This document shows, one piece after another, positions 18,348 to 29,250 of a stretch of DNA of 64,000 nucleotides. A program made the position numbers and the translations under genes. The notes under the pieces were generated by a model. It saw only the letters and a list, made by a program, of their open reading frames with translations, made no database searches and was not told the origin of the DNA. This DNA comes from Lactobacillus acidophilus (lineage in GTDB: Bacteria > Bacillota > Bacilli > Lactobacillales > Lactobacillaceae): assembly GCF_034298135.1 (NCBI RefSeq), contig NZ_CP139575.1, positions 992,001 through 1,056,000 on the forward strand. The letters are read 5' to 3'. Every line of letters begins with the position of its first letter. Position 1 is the first letter of the stretch.

Positions 18348-19006
18348 TATAGAGAATCCGTCTTCGATAACTTTCTGCCTAAATAACTAGTTTCATTCCA
18401 AACAACAGGTTTAAATGTTTTCCCTCCGTCAAGTGTTTCAAGTATAGTTAGACTAGTATTACTTAATCCACCATTTTTTCGAATATCTTTTAAAGGATAG
18501 CCTAAAAGGCCTCCCATAATAGCTGATAAAGCTGCACCATGACTAACTGCTAAAACTTTATCATTGTCATCTGGAAATCTCTTTGCCATTTCTTCAGCAA
18601 ATGATTTACCACGACCAATAACATGCATATAGTCTTCCCCATGAAGTTCAGTTGGGTCATATTTATCAGGATGGTGCCAAAAATTATTCATTTGTTCAGG
18701 AAACTTTTTCTCTGCTTCTTCGAACTTCATCCCTTCCATATCACCAAGATTAAATTCCCGCAATCTTTCATCAATTACTACAGGTAAATTAGCATTCATT
18801 GCGTTATCAATTCCTTGCGCAGTATTAAAAGCACGATCTAACGGACTAGCAAAAATTCCTCTAAATTTTACGCCTATTAAATGTTGACCCAATTTTTTTA
18901 TATCTTCTAAGCTTTGTGGTAATAATGGTGAATCACCATGCCCGCCTTGAAAACGACTGGCTAAATTCCATTCAGTTTTTCCATGACGTACAAAATAAAT
19001 CTGCAT
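18347..19006 (-). CDS. histidine phosphatase / phosphoglycerate mutase family protein
   Basis: This 219-residue member of the histidine phosphatase superfamily has the phosphohistidine motif VRHGKTEWN at residues 6-14 and the second catalytic His in AVSHGAALSA. Such GpmB-like proteins are mostly phosphatases of unsettled substrate rather than glycolytic mutases. The start is ATG 19006, 7 bases after GGGGAG; the longer TTG start at 19021 would lie on the ribosome site itself. It is the first gene of the gpmB-TPR-recD2 operon. Confidence 0.88.
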   Translation of the reverse strand: MQIYFVRHGKTEWNLASRFQGGHGDSPLLPQSLEDIKKLGQHLIGVKFRGIFASPLDRAFNTAQGIDNAMNANLPVVIDERLREFNLGDMEGMKFEEAEKKFPEQMNNFWHHPDKYDPTELHGEDYMHVIGRGKSFAEEMAKRFPDDNDKVLAVSHGAALSAIMGGLLGYPLKDIRKNGGLSNTSLTILETLDGGKTFKPVVWNETSYLGRKLSKTDSL

Positions 19007-19056
19007 TTCTATTCTCCCCAAATTGTCTATGTTAATATTAATAGTTTAACACAAAC

Positions 19057-19089
19057 AAAAGGACGTTCGATGATTCGAACGTCCTTTTT
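19057..19089 (-). terminator. mnmA terminator
   Basis: GGACGTTCGA and TCGAACGTCC form a perfect 10-bp stem with loop TGAT. The minus strand then runs into TTTTG, and the plus strand into TTTTT. Confidence 0.85.
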
Positions 19090-19095
19090 AAGATA

Positions 19096-20572
<1,477 letters not shown>

Positions 20573-20590
20573 AATTTTCCTCACTTATTT

Positions 20591-20619
20591 ATAATAAGTT
20601 ACTTTCTTTTTAAAAGCAA
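20591..20619 (-). promoter_or_regulatory. promoter for DUF1831-mnmA
   Basis: On the minus strand TTGCTT (20614-20619) is followed after 17 bp by TATTAT (20591-20596). The -35 is imperfect. Confidence 0.5.
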
Positions 20620-20711
20620 CTATTTATTTTCAGATTAATTTTTTAACAGCTTCACAGAATAAAGCACAATATATGTCACTTAAAAAATAAGAATATTGCA
20701 ACTTATACTTA

Positions 20712-21407
20712 TTAATTCAACTCTTCTACGTAATCACTAATTAATTTAGCTGCCTTAGCTCCTACTTTCTTTACAAAAGTATCAAAGTCTTCGTTAGCTG
20801 AGCCATCACCATTATCAGAAATTGCTCGCATAGCAACTAATGGTTTCTTAAATGCATTAGCGACTTGCGCAAAAGCTGCTCCTTCCATTTCAACACATAA
20901 GGCATCTGGAAAGTTCTTCTTTATCATATCTTTTTGCTCATTTGAAGCAATAAATGAATCACCTGTTACAACCAATCCTTCACGAAAAGCAACCTTTTGC
21001 TTCTTTAAGTAATTTGCAAAAGCTGCACGCTCTGGTGAATCAAGTACAAATTGAGCTGGCTGTTGAGGAATTTGTCCTTCTACATAATCACCAGCTGCAG
21101 TATTATGGGCATCATAATAGGCAAATGCATTTGGTAAAACTAGATCTTCTTGATGAACATCTTCCTTAAGTGCACCAGCTGAACCAGTCATAAATATTAC
21201 ATCTATGTCAACACTTGTTAACAAACTTGAAAGATTCATAGCTGCTTGGACTTTACCAATACCACTTAAACCCAAATATACATCATTGCCATTAACAGAA
21301 AAATGTTCGAATTCAGTTGATCCGAACATTTCTTTATTTTCTGAATGGAAATGATTACGATAAAATTCAGCTTCTTCAGCCATTGGAACGATAATCGCAA
21401 TCTTCAT
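20712..21407 (-). CDS. mtnN: 5'-methylthioadenosine/S-adenosylhomocysteine nucleosidase
   Basis: This 231-residue purine nucleosidase cleaves MTA and SAH, recycling methyl-transfer by-products and yielding the autoinducer-2 precursor. It has the conserved VPMAEEAEF start, TGSAGAL, GDSFIAS, CVEMEGAAFAQVA with the substrate-binding Met-Glu, and the catalytic Asp in AISDNGD. The start is ATG 21407, 7 bases after GAGGAAT; the frame is open further upstream but without a site. It is the last gene of the ileS-csp-nudix-TM-mtnN run. Confidence 0.94.
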   Translation of the reverse strand: MKIAIIVPMAEEAEFYRNHFHSENKEMFGSTEFEHFSVNGNDVYLGLSGIGKVQAAMNLSSLLTSVDIDVIFMTGSAGALKEDVHQEDLVLPNAFAYYDAHNTAAGDYVEGQIPQQPAQFVLDSPERAAFANYLKKQKVAFREGLVVTGDSFIASNEQKDMIKKNFPDALCVEMEGAAFAQVANAFKKPLVAMRAISDNGDGSANEDFDTFVKKVGAKAAKLISDYVEELN

Positions 21408-21426
21408 TTTATTCCTCATTTCCAAA

Positions 21427-21741
21427 TTATAAATGAAACAGTGCAAGTAGCACCAAAACAATTAGTACAATTACTAACAGAATAGCACGATTTAATCTTT
21501 TTTTCAGTCTTAAAGATTTACTCTCTTGTACTATTTCTTTATCAATAGTTTCATCTTGTTGATAAAATTCTTGTCCATTCCCATTTAAAGGGCGCCTTTT
21601 ACCCTGCGAGGTTGAACTTTCCCTTTTAAAATCAGGATTGACATCAACTTCTTCTGAATCATTATTTGAAAAAGCAGACTTTACTTTATCTATTAAACTT
21701 TTTTTCTGCTTTTTACGGTAATCAGAACGTTTTTCTGCCAT
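21427..21741 (-). CDS. small tail-anchored membrane protein of unknown function
   Basis: The 104-residue protein has a strongly basic and then acidic soluble part (KKQKKSLIDKVKSAF) and one C-terminal membrane helix (AILLVIVLIVLVLLALF) ending five residues from the stop. The N-terminus should face the cytoplasm. No known domain is recognised. The ATG at 21741 follows AAGGAAT and lies directly after the nudix gene stop. Confidence 0.7.
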   Translation of the reverse strand: MAEKRSDYRKKQKKSLIDKVKSAFSNNDSEEVDVNPDFKRESSTSQGKRRPLNGNGQEFYQQDETIDKEIVQESKSLRLKKRLNRAILLVIVLIVLVLLALFHL

Positions 21742-21742
21742 T

Positions 21743-22312
21743 TTATTCCTTATTGTCGGCCTGCGCATTACGTAATAACATGTTTTCCCAAACTGTTATT
21801 GCATAAATAGTTTTCGCGTCAACAATTTTTCCTTCAGCTAATAAATTCTTTAGTTCATCTAAACTATACCAATCAGCAGTTAAAAATTCATCTGCATCGA
21901 GTGAACGCTTATCAGGCAATTTAGTTAATGTATCGCAATAAAAGAGATACATTTTTTCGTCACAGAAACCAGGTGAAGAATAAAATTCGCTCACCTTTTC
22001 CCAATAATCGGCCTTATAGCCACCCTCTTCATTTAATTCACGCTTCATAGCACCTAACGGGCTAGCATCAGTAGGATCAATTAATCCAGCTGGAATTTCT
22101 AACGTAATTTGTTTAATCGCTTCGCGCCATTGCTTAACTAAAAGCATTTTTTGTTCATCATTAATTGCTATAACGCCAGATGCTGGACGATGCTTTATTA
22201 TTTCTCTAGTTGCTGTTTCGCCATTAGGAAGCTTAATCGTACGAACAGATAAATCTAAAATTCGTCCTTGAAAAATTTGTTGTGATGAGATTTCTGTTTC
22301 TTTTAAATCCAC
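21743..22312 (-). CDS. Nudix ADP-ribose pyrophosphatase
   Basis: This 189-residue Nudix hydrolase probably cleaves ADP-ribose to AMP and ribose 5-phosphate. The Nudix box runs from IPAGLID through GAMKRELNEEGGY (about residues 83-106), with the REx2EE core intact, and is followed by FYSSPGFCDEKMYLF, typical of the ADP-ribose subgroup. The start is GTG 22312, with AAAGGG upstream at a rather long distance. It lies between the csp-like gene and the tail-anchored gene in one run. Confidence 0.87.
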   Translation of the reverse strand: MDLKETEISSQQIFQGRILDLSVRTIKLPNGETATREIIKHRPASGVIAINDEQKMLLVKQWREAIKQITLEIPAGLIDPTDASPLGAMKRELNEEGGYKADYWEKVSEFYSSPGFCDEKMYLFYCDTLTKLPDKRSLDADEFLTADWYSLDELKNLLAEGKIVDAKTIYAITVWENMLLRNAQADNKE

Positions 22313-22330
22313 TAGGTCTCATACCCTTTC

Positions 22331-22534
22331 TTAGGCTAAATATACATTGACACATTGTAAGCCATTTTTTCCTTGAGCTAATTGATATTTAACTCGGTCA
22401 CCAACTCGCAATGATTTATAGCCTTCTTCTTTAATGGCCTTATAAAAAACAAAGTATGATTTATGATTTTTATCATCTTCAATAAAGCCATAACTGCTAC
22501 CGTCATCAAATTGCTTAACAGTACCTAAACGCAT
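22331..22534 (-). CDS. cold-shock-domain-like small protein
   Basis: This 67-residue protein has the size and start of a cold-shock protein ([19 protein letters not shown]). The RNP1-like segment KGYGFI is replaced by SSYGFIE and the RNP2 segment VFVHF by SYFVFY. Single-stranded nucleic acid binding is therefore plausible but may differ from the usual Csp. The ATG shares a base with the ileS stop (TAATG), so it is translated with ileS and falls under the T-box. Confidence 0.75.
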   Translation of the reverse strand: MRLGTVKQFDDGSSYGFIEDDKNHKSYFVFYKAIKEEGYKSLRVGDRVKYQLAQGKNGLQCVNVYLA

Positions 22535-25317
22535 TATTCTTCCAATCCTTCTTGAGCTGCTTCAGGAAAATCTTCTTCTACGATTTTGGCACAACGTTCA
22601 CAAAGTTCTGGCAACTTAGGATCTTCACCAATATCTGTTCTGATCATTCTACAACGAGGACAAACTTCACCTTCGGCATGTTCAACTACAATGCTTGCAT
22701 TGTTCAATTTTTCAGCATTCTCAGGTGCTTCACCATCAACAATAGTTAATTTAGAAACAATTAAAATTTGTCTGAAATCAGCATCTAAATCATCAAGCAT
22801 AGCCTTGGTTTCCTTATCTGGATAAATAGTTACAGCTGCTTCAAATGACTTACCAATTAACTTCTTATTTCTTGCATCTTCAAGTGCCTTTAAGACATCA
22901 TCACGTAAATTCATGAATTTACCCCAATTTTCAAGGAGCTCATCATGATTTGTATAGTTCTCAACCTTAGGCATATTAGCAAGTTGTACATAATCTTCAG
23001 GTTCCTTCAAGAAGCCCCAGATTTCTTCCATAGTGTGTGGCAAGATTGGAGTCAAAATCTTAGTCAATTTAACTGCTGCATCGTAAATAACAGTTTGCAT
23101 AGAGCGACGTTCAAGACTGTTTTTACCTTCGATGTAAAGAACATCTTTAGCAAAATCAAGATAAAATGCTGAAAGATCATTTGAAATAAAGTTGAAAATC
23201 TTCTTAAATACAGTGGTAAAGTCAAATTTATCATATGCTGCAAGACATTCTGCAACTAAGTCATTTAACTTAATTTCCATGTATTGATCAACTGAACGAA
23301 GATCATCGTATGCTACACCATTTTCCTTTGGATCAAAATCACTTGTGTTAGCAAGCATGTAACGGAAAGTATTTCTGATCTTTCTGTAGCTTTCTGCAGA
23401 TTGTTGCAAGATACCCATTGAAACTGCCACGTCTGAAGTAGTATCAGCTTGAGCAACCCAAAGTCTGATAATTTCAGCACCCATACGTTTAATTACATCG
23501 TTAGGTGAAATTACGTTACCAAGTGACTTAGACATCTTGTGTCCCTTGTCATCAAGAACAAATCCTTGTGATAAAACTTCCTTATATGGTGCCTTACCAG
23601 TTACAGCAACAGAAGTAATCAAACTTGAGTTAAACCAGCCACGGTATTGGTCACTACCTTCAAGGTATAAATCAGCAGGATAATGCAAACCATCACGTTT
23701 TTCCATTACCCCTGACCAAGATGAACCTGAGTCAAACCAAACATCTAAGATGTCCTTTTCCTTAGTAAATTCACCATTTGGTGAATGTTCTGAGGTAAAG
23801 CCTTCTGGTAATAATTCCTTAGCTGTATGAGTATACCAAGCATTTGAACCTTCTTTATCGAAGATTTCTGCAATATGTTCAATTGTTTCTGGAGTAACAA
23901 TTGGAGTACCATCTTCTGCATAGAAAATTGGAAGTGGAACACCCCATGCACGTTGACGTGAAATTACCCAATCACCACGATCCTTGATCATATTGTAAAG
24001 ACGTGTCTTACCCCATGAAGGAATAAATTTAGCATTATCAATTTGTTCAAGAATTTGATCTCTAAATGGAGCAATTGAAGCGAACCATTGTGTAGTAGCC
24101 CTAAAGATTACAGGCTTCTTAGTACGCCAGTCGTGTGGGTATGAGTGAGTAAATACCTTGAGCTTAAGAAGTGCACCCGCATCTTTAAGTTTTTCAACCA
24201 TCAACTTATCTACATCTTGGTAGAACATACCTTCAAGTTCTGGTACTTCATCAGTATAGCGACCATGTGCATCTACTGGACTGAATACTGGCAAATCATA
24301 TTTTTGACCTACGTTAAAGTCATCAGCACCAAAGCCTGGTGCAGTATGAACTAAACCAGTACCATCATCTAAAGTTACGTGGAAACCTTCAGTTACAAGA
24401 CTTTCCTTGTCATAAAGTGGGTGCTTTGCTTTCATGTATTCCATGTCTGCACCCTTAACAGTTTGAACAACCTTGTAGTCATCCCAACCAATTTCTTCAG
24501 CTACCTTATCAAGTAAACCAGTTGCTACAACGTATTTCTTGTCACCAACTTGAACTACAGAGTAATCAAATTTAGGGTTAACACAGATTGCTTCGTTAGC
24601 TGGAATAGTCCAAGGAGTAGTAGTCCAAATTACAAAATAGGTATCTTTTGGATCAATAATACCTTTACCATCCACTACTGGAAAAGCTACAAAGATAGAA
24701 TTTGCTTCTACATCTTTATATTCAACTTCTGCTTCAGCTAAAGTTGATTCACTTGACCATGACCAGTAAACAGGTTTCTTACCCTTGTAAATGTAGCCTT
24801 TCTTGTACATTTCACCAAATACACGAATTTCTTGACCTTCAAATTCATGTTGAAGAGTAATGTATGGATTATCCCAATCAGCCATAACACCCAAGCGCTT
24901 GAAGTCAGTCATTTGCTTTTGAACTTGTTCTTCAGCATATTGACGACAAAGTTCGCGATATTTAGCACGATCCATAGTCTTACGGTCAATGCCCTTTTTA
25001 GCAAGTTGTTGTTCCACAGGAAGTCCGTGAGTATCCCAACCTGGCACATATGGTGCATAGTAACCATTCATATTCTTGTAACGAACAATAATATCTTTAG
25101 AAATCTTGTTCAAAGCGTGTCCCATATGAATGTTACCATTGGCAAATGGAGGGCCATCATGTAAATCAAAACGAGGATGACCTTCGTTTAACTTTAATCT
25201 TTGTTCATACAAATGGTTATCTTCCCATTCTTTTTCCCATTCAGCTTCACGAACAGGTAAATTACCGCGCATCTTAAATTTAGTTTTACCTAAATTAAGA
25301 GTATCTTTAATTCTCAT
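22534..25317 (-). CDS. ileS: isoleucyl-tRNA synthetase
   Basis: This 927-residue class I synthetase charges tRNA-Ile. It has the HIGH motif as NIHMGH (about residue 64), KMSKS (about residue 594), the editing domain between them, and a C-terminal zinc finger with CPRC and CERC. The ATG at 25317 lies 8 bases after AAAGGA; the frame is open 12 codons further but those lie in the T-box terminator region. It follows divIVA at the end of the dcw cluster, and expression is controlled by the T-box leader. Confidence 0.97.
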   Translation of the reverse strand: MRIKDTLNLGKTKFKMRGNLPVREAEWEKEWEDNHLYEQRLKLNEGHPRFDLHDGPPFANGNIHMGHALNKISKDIIVRYKNMNGYYAPYVPGWDTHGLPVEQQLAKKGIDRKTMDRAKYRELCRQYAEEQVQKQMTDFKRLGVMADWDNPYITLQHEFEGQEIRVFGEMYKKGYIYKGKKPVYWSWSSESTLAEAEVEYKDVEANSIFVAFPVVDGKGIIDPKDTYFVIWTTTPWTIPANEAICVNPKFDYSVVQVGDKKYVVATGLLDKVAEEIGWDDYKVVQTVKGADMEYMKAKHPLYDKESLVTEGFHVTLDDGTGLVHTAPGFGADDFNVGQKYDLPVFSPVDAHGRYTDEVPELEGMFYQDVDKLMVEKLKDAGALLKLKVFTHSYPHDWRTKKPVIFRATTQWFASIAPFRDQILEQIDNAKFIPSWGKTRLYNMIKDRGDWVISRQRAWGVPLPIFYAEDGTPIVTPETIEHIAEIFDKEGSNAWYTHTAKELLPEGFTSEHSPNGEFTKEKDILDVWFDSGSSWSGVMEKRDGLHYPADLYLEGSDQYRGWFNSSLITSVAVTGKAPYKEVLSQGFVLDDKGHKMSKSLGNVISPNDVIKRMGAEIIRLWVAQADTTSDVAVSMGILQQSAESYRKIRNTFRYMLANTSDFDPKENGVAYDDLRSVDQYMEIKLNDLVAECLAAYDKFDFTTVFKKIFNFISNDLSAFYLDFAKDVLYIEGKNSLERRSMQTVIYDAAVKLTKILTPILPHTMEEIWGFLKEPEDYVQLANMPKVENYTNHDELLENWGKFMNLRDDVLKALEDARNKKLIGKSFEAAVTIYPDKETKAMLDDLDADFRQILIVSKLTIVDGEAPENAEKLNNASIVVEHAEGEVCPRCRMIRTDIGEDPKLPELCERCAKIVEEDFPEAAQEGLEE

Positions 25318-25339
25318 TAATAAAATCCTTTCTAAAAAG

Positions 25340-25530
25340 AAAACCTCGTCCAAATTAGGACGAGGTTAATCGTGGTACCACCTAAATTGAATTCTAAAAA
25401 GAATTCCACTTACTTTTGCGTAACGTGCAAAAAACGCTTAGATCAATATGGCAGCCGATCAACTTTTGGGCACTTATGTTAGTCTCACACCATCTCTAAC
25501 TCGCTGAATCGCCACTAAGTTTTACTGTCA
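25340..25530 (-). promoter_or_regulatory. T-box leader of ileS
   Basis: The minus strand carries the T-box sequence AGGTGGTACCACG (25371-25383) and a terminator stem AACCTCGTCC / GGACGAGGTT (25342-25367) with a T-run. Upstream lies a stem I region with ACTTA/TAAGT and GTTAG/CTAAC pairs, an AGAGA bulge and GGTG. Uncharged tRNA-Ile is expected to favour read-through. I could not fix the specifier codon with certainty. Confidence 0.92.
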
Positions 25531-25539
25531 ATCTAATTA

Positions 25540-26343
25540 TTATTTTTTATAATCGTCCGGAAAGACAATAGTTGGATTCAACTTACTTGTATCATCTCTA
25601 GTACTAATTGTCTCATGATTTGGACTATCCCCTGTCATTGGTTGTGGAGCAGGACTCTCCGCTTCATCATCAGGGTCTTGAGAAGAGTTTACGTCATTTT
25701 CATCGTCGTTGTCAATATCTTCATCATGTTCATCGTCGATTAATATGTCTTCACCTTCATCATAATCGTCCATATCCGTATCTGAAATTGCAGGAATCGG
25801 TTCTGCGTCACCACCTGGATAAAAACGGTCTGTATGGAAGTATTTATCCAAAGCACGTTGCCAATCTTCATCATTTAGATTATCAATTTCTGCTTGAAGC
25901 ATTGCTTGAATATGGCTACGAAATTCACCCACTTGCTTCTTTAAACGCTTATAATCACCCTCAATAACATCTCTTTGCTGTTTTTGATAATCTGTATCAA
26001 CTTCAACTTGTTTTTTAGCATTTTCAATCATGCTTTTAGCTTCTGCTTCTGCCTTTTCTCTTAATTCATCAGCAGTTTGTTGAGCTGAGATAAGGGATTT
26101 ATTCAATGACTTTTTCTTTTCATTGTATTCGTCCACTTGAGCTTGTAAGTCATCAATCTTTTTATTTAAAGAAATAACAGTATTCTTCAAATCAACAACT
26201 TCATCAAGAGCATCACCATAATTGTCAACAACTTCATCTAAAAAATTATCAACTTCATAGCGATCGTATCCATTACGGCCTCGAGGCTTAAATTCTTTAT
26301 TATGAATATCCATCGGGGTTAATTGCATTTCTTTGTCTGCCAA
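25540..26343 (-). CDS. divIVA: cell-division initiation protein DivIVA
   Basis: This 267-residue coiled-coil protein recognises curved membrane at septa and poles. The N-terminal membrane-binding domain contains LTPMDIHNKEFKPRGRNGYD, given here in one 20-residue piece at residues 8-27. It is followed by a long coiled coil to about residue 165 and a very acidic, low-complexity tail. The start is TTG 26343, about 10 bases after AGGTGG, overlapping ylmH by 25 bases; the ATG at 26328 has no site. It closes the dcw cluster. Confidence 0.93.
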   Translation of the reverse strand: MADKEMQLTPMDIHNKEFKPRGRNGYDRYEVDNFLDEVVDNYGDALDEVVDLKNTVISLNKKIDDLQAQVDEYNEKKKSLNKSLISAQQTADELREKAEAEAKSMIENAKKQVEVDTDYQKQQRDVIEGDYKRLKKQVGEFRSHIQAMLQAEIDNLNDEDWQRALDKYFHTDRFYPGGDAEPIPAISDTDMDDYDEGEDILIDDEHDEDIDNDDENDVNSSQDPDDEAESPAPQPMTGDSPNHETISTRDDTSKLNPTIVFPDDYKK

Positions 26344-27119
26344 AGTTTTAGCACCACCTTATACTTACCTTTTCTTGTAGCCGAAACATTTTCAATTAAA
26401 ACTCGACCAAAATGTCTTAAGCTTAAGACATCATCTTCTTTTACCATTATATTAGAACCTGTTATATCATGCCAATTTAATTTGACCAATTTAGAATCAA
26501 TCATTTTCTGAATTTGACCACGACTCTGTTTACTTATTCCAGATAAAACCGCATCTACTCTCATGGATGCAATTATTTCAGTTTTTTCAATAGAATCGTC
26601 CTCAGGTACTATAACGTTTTTAAATGATATTGGTTTAAGTTTAACTTGCGTTCTTCCAATTCGATCAACTTGTTCTTCAAAAAAATCGGTTAATTCTTTT
26701 TTAGCAAAAAATTGCCAAGTTCCATTATCATCAGTAATAATATCTCCAAAAGCATCAGTATTAATGCCTGAATTAGCAAGTGTACCTAAAATGGAACTAT
26801 GTGTAATTTTAACGAATTTTTGAGGATATTCAATTTCATACGGCTGAATTTGATAATTATCTGGTCGAAGATTTACCCATTCTTCACTTAAATATACTCG
26901 CTTTTTCTCTGCATTGGCATAGCCACCATATTCTTGAATAAATGCATCATTACCAACTATTGTTTTTAAAATATTTCGCTTACCCGGATCCAAAAAAGAA
27001 GTTAAAATCGGTTCATGTTTAAAAATGAGCTGATTAAAAAGACCAGTAAAATAGTCAATTACTGGTCTTTCTTCTTGATTAAAATGTGGGTAAAACTTAC
27101 TTGCTTGTCTACGCTCCAC
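26319..27119 (-). CDS. YlmH S4-domain RNA-binding protein
   Basis: This 266-residue protein is the YlmH family partner of the division cluster. A C-terminal S4 RNA-binding domain (about residues 180-250, DAVLSGISKQSRGQIQKMI and LVKLNW) follows an N-terminal domain with LTSFLDPGKRNI. YlmH relatives bind the 50S subunit and help rescue stalled ribosomes. The start is GTG 27119; the base at 27119 is shared with the TAG that would end an intact yggT. Confidence 0.88.
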   Translation of the reverse strand: MERRQASKFYPHFNQEERPVIDYFTGLFNQLIFKHEPILTSFLDPGKRNILKTIVGNDAFIQEYGGYANAEKKRVYLSEEWVNLRPDNYQIQPYEIEYPQKFVKITHSSILGTLANSGINTDAFGDIITDDNGTWQFFAKKELTDFFEEQVDRIGRTQVKLKPISFKNVIVPEDDSIEKTEIIASMRVDAVLSGISKQSRGQIQKMIDSKLVKLNWHDITGSNIMVKEDDVLSLRHFGRVLIENVSATRKGKYKVVLKLWQTKKCN

Positions 27120-27422
27120 TACCCTACTAACCTCAACAAAATATTAAATATCCAAACTAAAACATAATTTTGAACGAAATATAAAATAAACAATCCTATT
27201 TATTGGAGAAATATCTATTCCTGTTGAATAAGCTAGTTTGGCAAATGGCCCTCTTCTAAACAAATTCAAATATGGATCTACAATCTTATCCAAAAATCTA
27301 CCTACTACTGAATTACTCAGCATAGGTAACCAGCTCATAATTGCATCAATTACGATAAAAAGACTATAAAGCCATAAAAGCCAAGTAAGGATCATATAAA
27401 TTAAATGCAATACATTAAACAT
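27119..27422 (-). CDS. YggT family membrane protein, frameshifted in its last third
   Basis: This small YggT protein of the division cluster starts with two membrane segments and GRFLDKIVDPYLNLFRR, ending in GIDISPI as expected. From there the open frame runs to a stop at 27144 with an unrelated tail. Dropping one A from the AAA at 27199-27201 restores IGLFILYFVQNYVLVWIF and a TAG at 27119-27121 that shares a base with the ylmH GTG, the overlap style used across this cluster. An intact protein would have 100 residues. Some YggT-like proteins affect turgor or ion balance, but the role in Firmicutes is unknown. Confidence 0.8.
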
Positions 27423-27859
27423 TAACTTAAATTATCTTTCTTATCCACTAAATCACTAATTTTACCATCAGTAACAAATTTAGGTGGAGTAGCTAAAAAG
27501 ATCTTGTCACCAATACGTTGAATTTCACCATTTAAGGCATACACAGTACCAGTAATAAAATCTACAATTCTACGAGCTGAGCTATCTTCCATTCTGCTAA
27601 AATTAATGACTACCGCTTTATTATTTAATAAATTTTGTGCTACATCCTTAGCATCAGAATAGACACGTGGCTCATACAAAACAATCTTGCTCTTAGATGA
27701 GTTCAATCCTGATTTGATTGAAACTACATTATCACGATTAATAGAGTTGAGAGGCAAGTCTTCATTATTTTCTTCATTTTGTGTAGTGTATTCTTCATCA
27801 TTTGCTAATTCATCGTCATTAGAAATACCGAAGAATCTACCTAATTTGTCAAAAGCCAT
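27422..27859 (-). CDS. sepF: cell division protein SepF
   Basis: This 145-residue protein bundles FtsZ filaments and tethers them to the membrane. The N-terminal amphipathic helix is MAFDKLGRFFGI, an acidic linker follows, and the C-terminal domain starts near residue 60 (KIVLYEPRVYSDAKDVA, VINFSRM, FITGTVYALNGEIQRIG). The length is normal. It lies 19 bases after ftsZ and shares a base with the yggT start (TAATG). Confidence 0.94.
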   Translation of the reverse strand: MAFDKLGRFFGISNDDELANDEEYTTQNEENNEDLPLNSINRDNVVSIKSGLNSSKSKIVLYEPRVYSDAKDVAQNLLNNKAVVINFSRMEDSSARRIVDFITGTVYALNGEIQRIGDKIFLATPPKFVTDGKISDLVDKKDNLS

Positions 27860-27877
27860 CTACATCTACCTCCAAAA

Positions 27878-29236
27878 CTAGTTTTCACCGCGGTGCTTGA
27901 AGAATGGAATATCGCTGTTATCGTCACTTGTGTCTTGTGCACTAGTTTCAATTTGAGAAATACCTTCTTGTTCTTGGTCACTAAACGCATTAAACTTTTC
28001 GCTATCTTCTTCAGGTTCAGCAGGTTTAGTATTTCTTCTTTGATTATCTTGATTATTATTTAAATCCCACACACTAGTTGGATCAACCATAGTTTGCTTT
28101 GGTTTCTTAACTTCAGGTTCTGAAACATTATTTTCTGGTTGAATAGTTTCAGGACGATCAACAGTTTGAACCTTTGGTTGAACGACATCATTATTTTGAG
28201 CGGGTTCGCTTTCTTTCTTAGGTTGTGCCTTAATTTGGTGGCTTCTTCCTGGTAATTGCTTTGAAGCAGCTTCTTCAGCTTCAGAATCAATACCTGTAGC
28301 AATAACTGTTACTACTACTTCATCACCTAAGTTAGGATTGATTGATGTACCAAAGATAATGTTTACGTCGTCACCTGCAGCCTTAGATACAATTTCTGAA
28401 GCATCTTGAGCTTCAAACAAAGTAAGATCAGGTCCACCAGTAATGTTAAGTAGTACTTGCTTAGCACCATCAATTGAAACTTCAAGAAGTGGTGAAGAAA
28501 TTGCTAACTTAGTTGCTTCAACAGTTCTATTTTCACCACTAGCACGACCAATCCCCATCAAAGCGGCACCTTGGTTTTCCATAACTGTCTTAACATCAGC
28601 AAAGTCCAAGTTTACGTAGTCAGTTGAAGTAATCAAATCTGAAATACCTTGAACACCTTGCTTTAAGACATTGTCTGCTTCTTTAAACGCATCCATCATA
28701 GGGGTCTTCTTATCAACCATTTCAAGTAAACGATTGTTTGCAATGATAACCAAAGTATCAACATATTGCTTTAATTGAGAGATCCCCTCTGCAGCGTTTT
28801 TTGAGCGCTTAGGGCCTTCAAAACTAAATGGACGTGTAACCACACCCACAGTCAATGCCCCTGTTTCACGGGCGATTTTTGCGACTACAGGAGCAGCACC
28901 AGTACCAGTACCACCGCCCATACCAGCAGTGATAAAAATCATATCTGCACCTTTAAGTGCATCTTCAATTGTTTGTTCACTTTCTTCGGCAGCTTTTTGT
29001 CCAACTTCAGGATGTGAACCAGCACCTAAACCACGTGTTAATTTAGGCCCCAACTGAATCTTATTTTCAGCTTTATTACTATTTAAAGCTTGAACATCTG
29101 TGTTTGCTGCAATAAATGAAACACCTTGCACGCCATCGTCGATCATTCGGTTAACAGCATTGCCTCCGGCACCGCCAACACCAATAACTTTGATGACAGC
29201 ATTTTTATTGTCGTCTGAATCGAATGTAAAATCCAT
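27878..29236 (-). CDS. ftsZ: cell division GTPase FtsZ
   Basis: This 452-residue tubulin homologue forms the division ring. It has [13 protein letters not shown] near the N-terminus and the tubulin signature [10 protein letters not shown] (about residue 104). A long Gln/Glu/Pro-rich linker leads to the short C-terminal peptide ([11 protein letters not shown]) that binds FtsA and SepF. The start is ATG 29236, 8 bases after AAAGGTGG; an upstream GTG would overlap that site. It is 14 bases from ftsA. Confidence 0.97.
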   Translation of the reverse strand: MDFTFDSDDNKNAVIKVIGVGGAGGNAVNRMIDDGVQGVSFIAANTDVQALNSNKAENKIQLGPKLTRGLGAGSHPEVGQKAAEESEQTIEDALKGADMIFITAGMGGGTGTGAAPVVAKIARETGALTVGVVTRPFSFEGPKRSKNAAEGISQLKQYVDTLVIIANNRLLEMVDKKTPMMDAFKEADNVLKQGVQGISDLITSTDYVNLDFADVKTVMENQGAALMGIGRASGENRTVEATKLAISSPLLEVSIDGAKQVLLNITGGPDLTLFEAQDASEIVSKAAGDDVNIIFGTSINPNLGDEVVVTVIATGIDSEAEEAASKQLPGRSHQIKAQPKKESEPAQNNDVVQPKVQTVDRPETIQPENNVSEPEVKKPKQTMVDPTSVWDLNNNQDNQRRNTKPAEPEEDSEKFNAFSDQEQEGISQIETSAQDTSDDNSDIPFFKHRGEN

Positions 29237-29250
29237 TAAATTAACCACCT

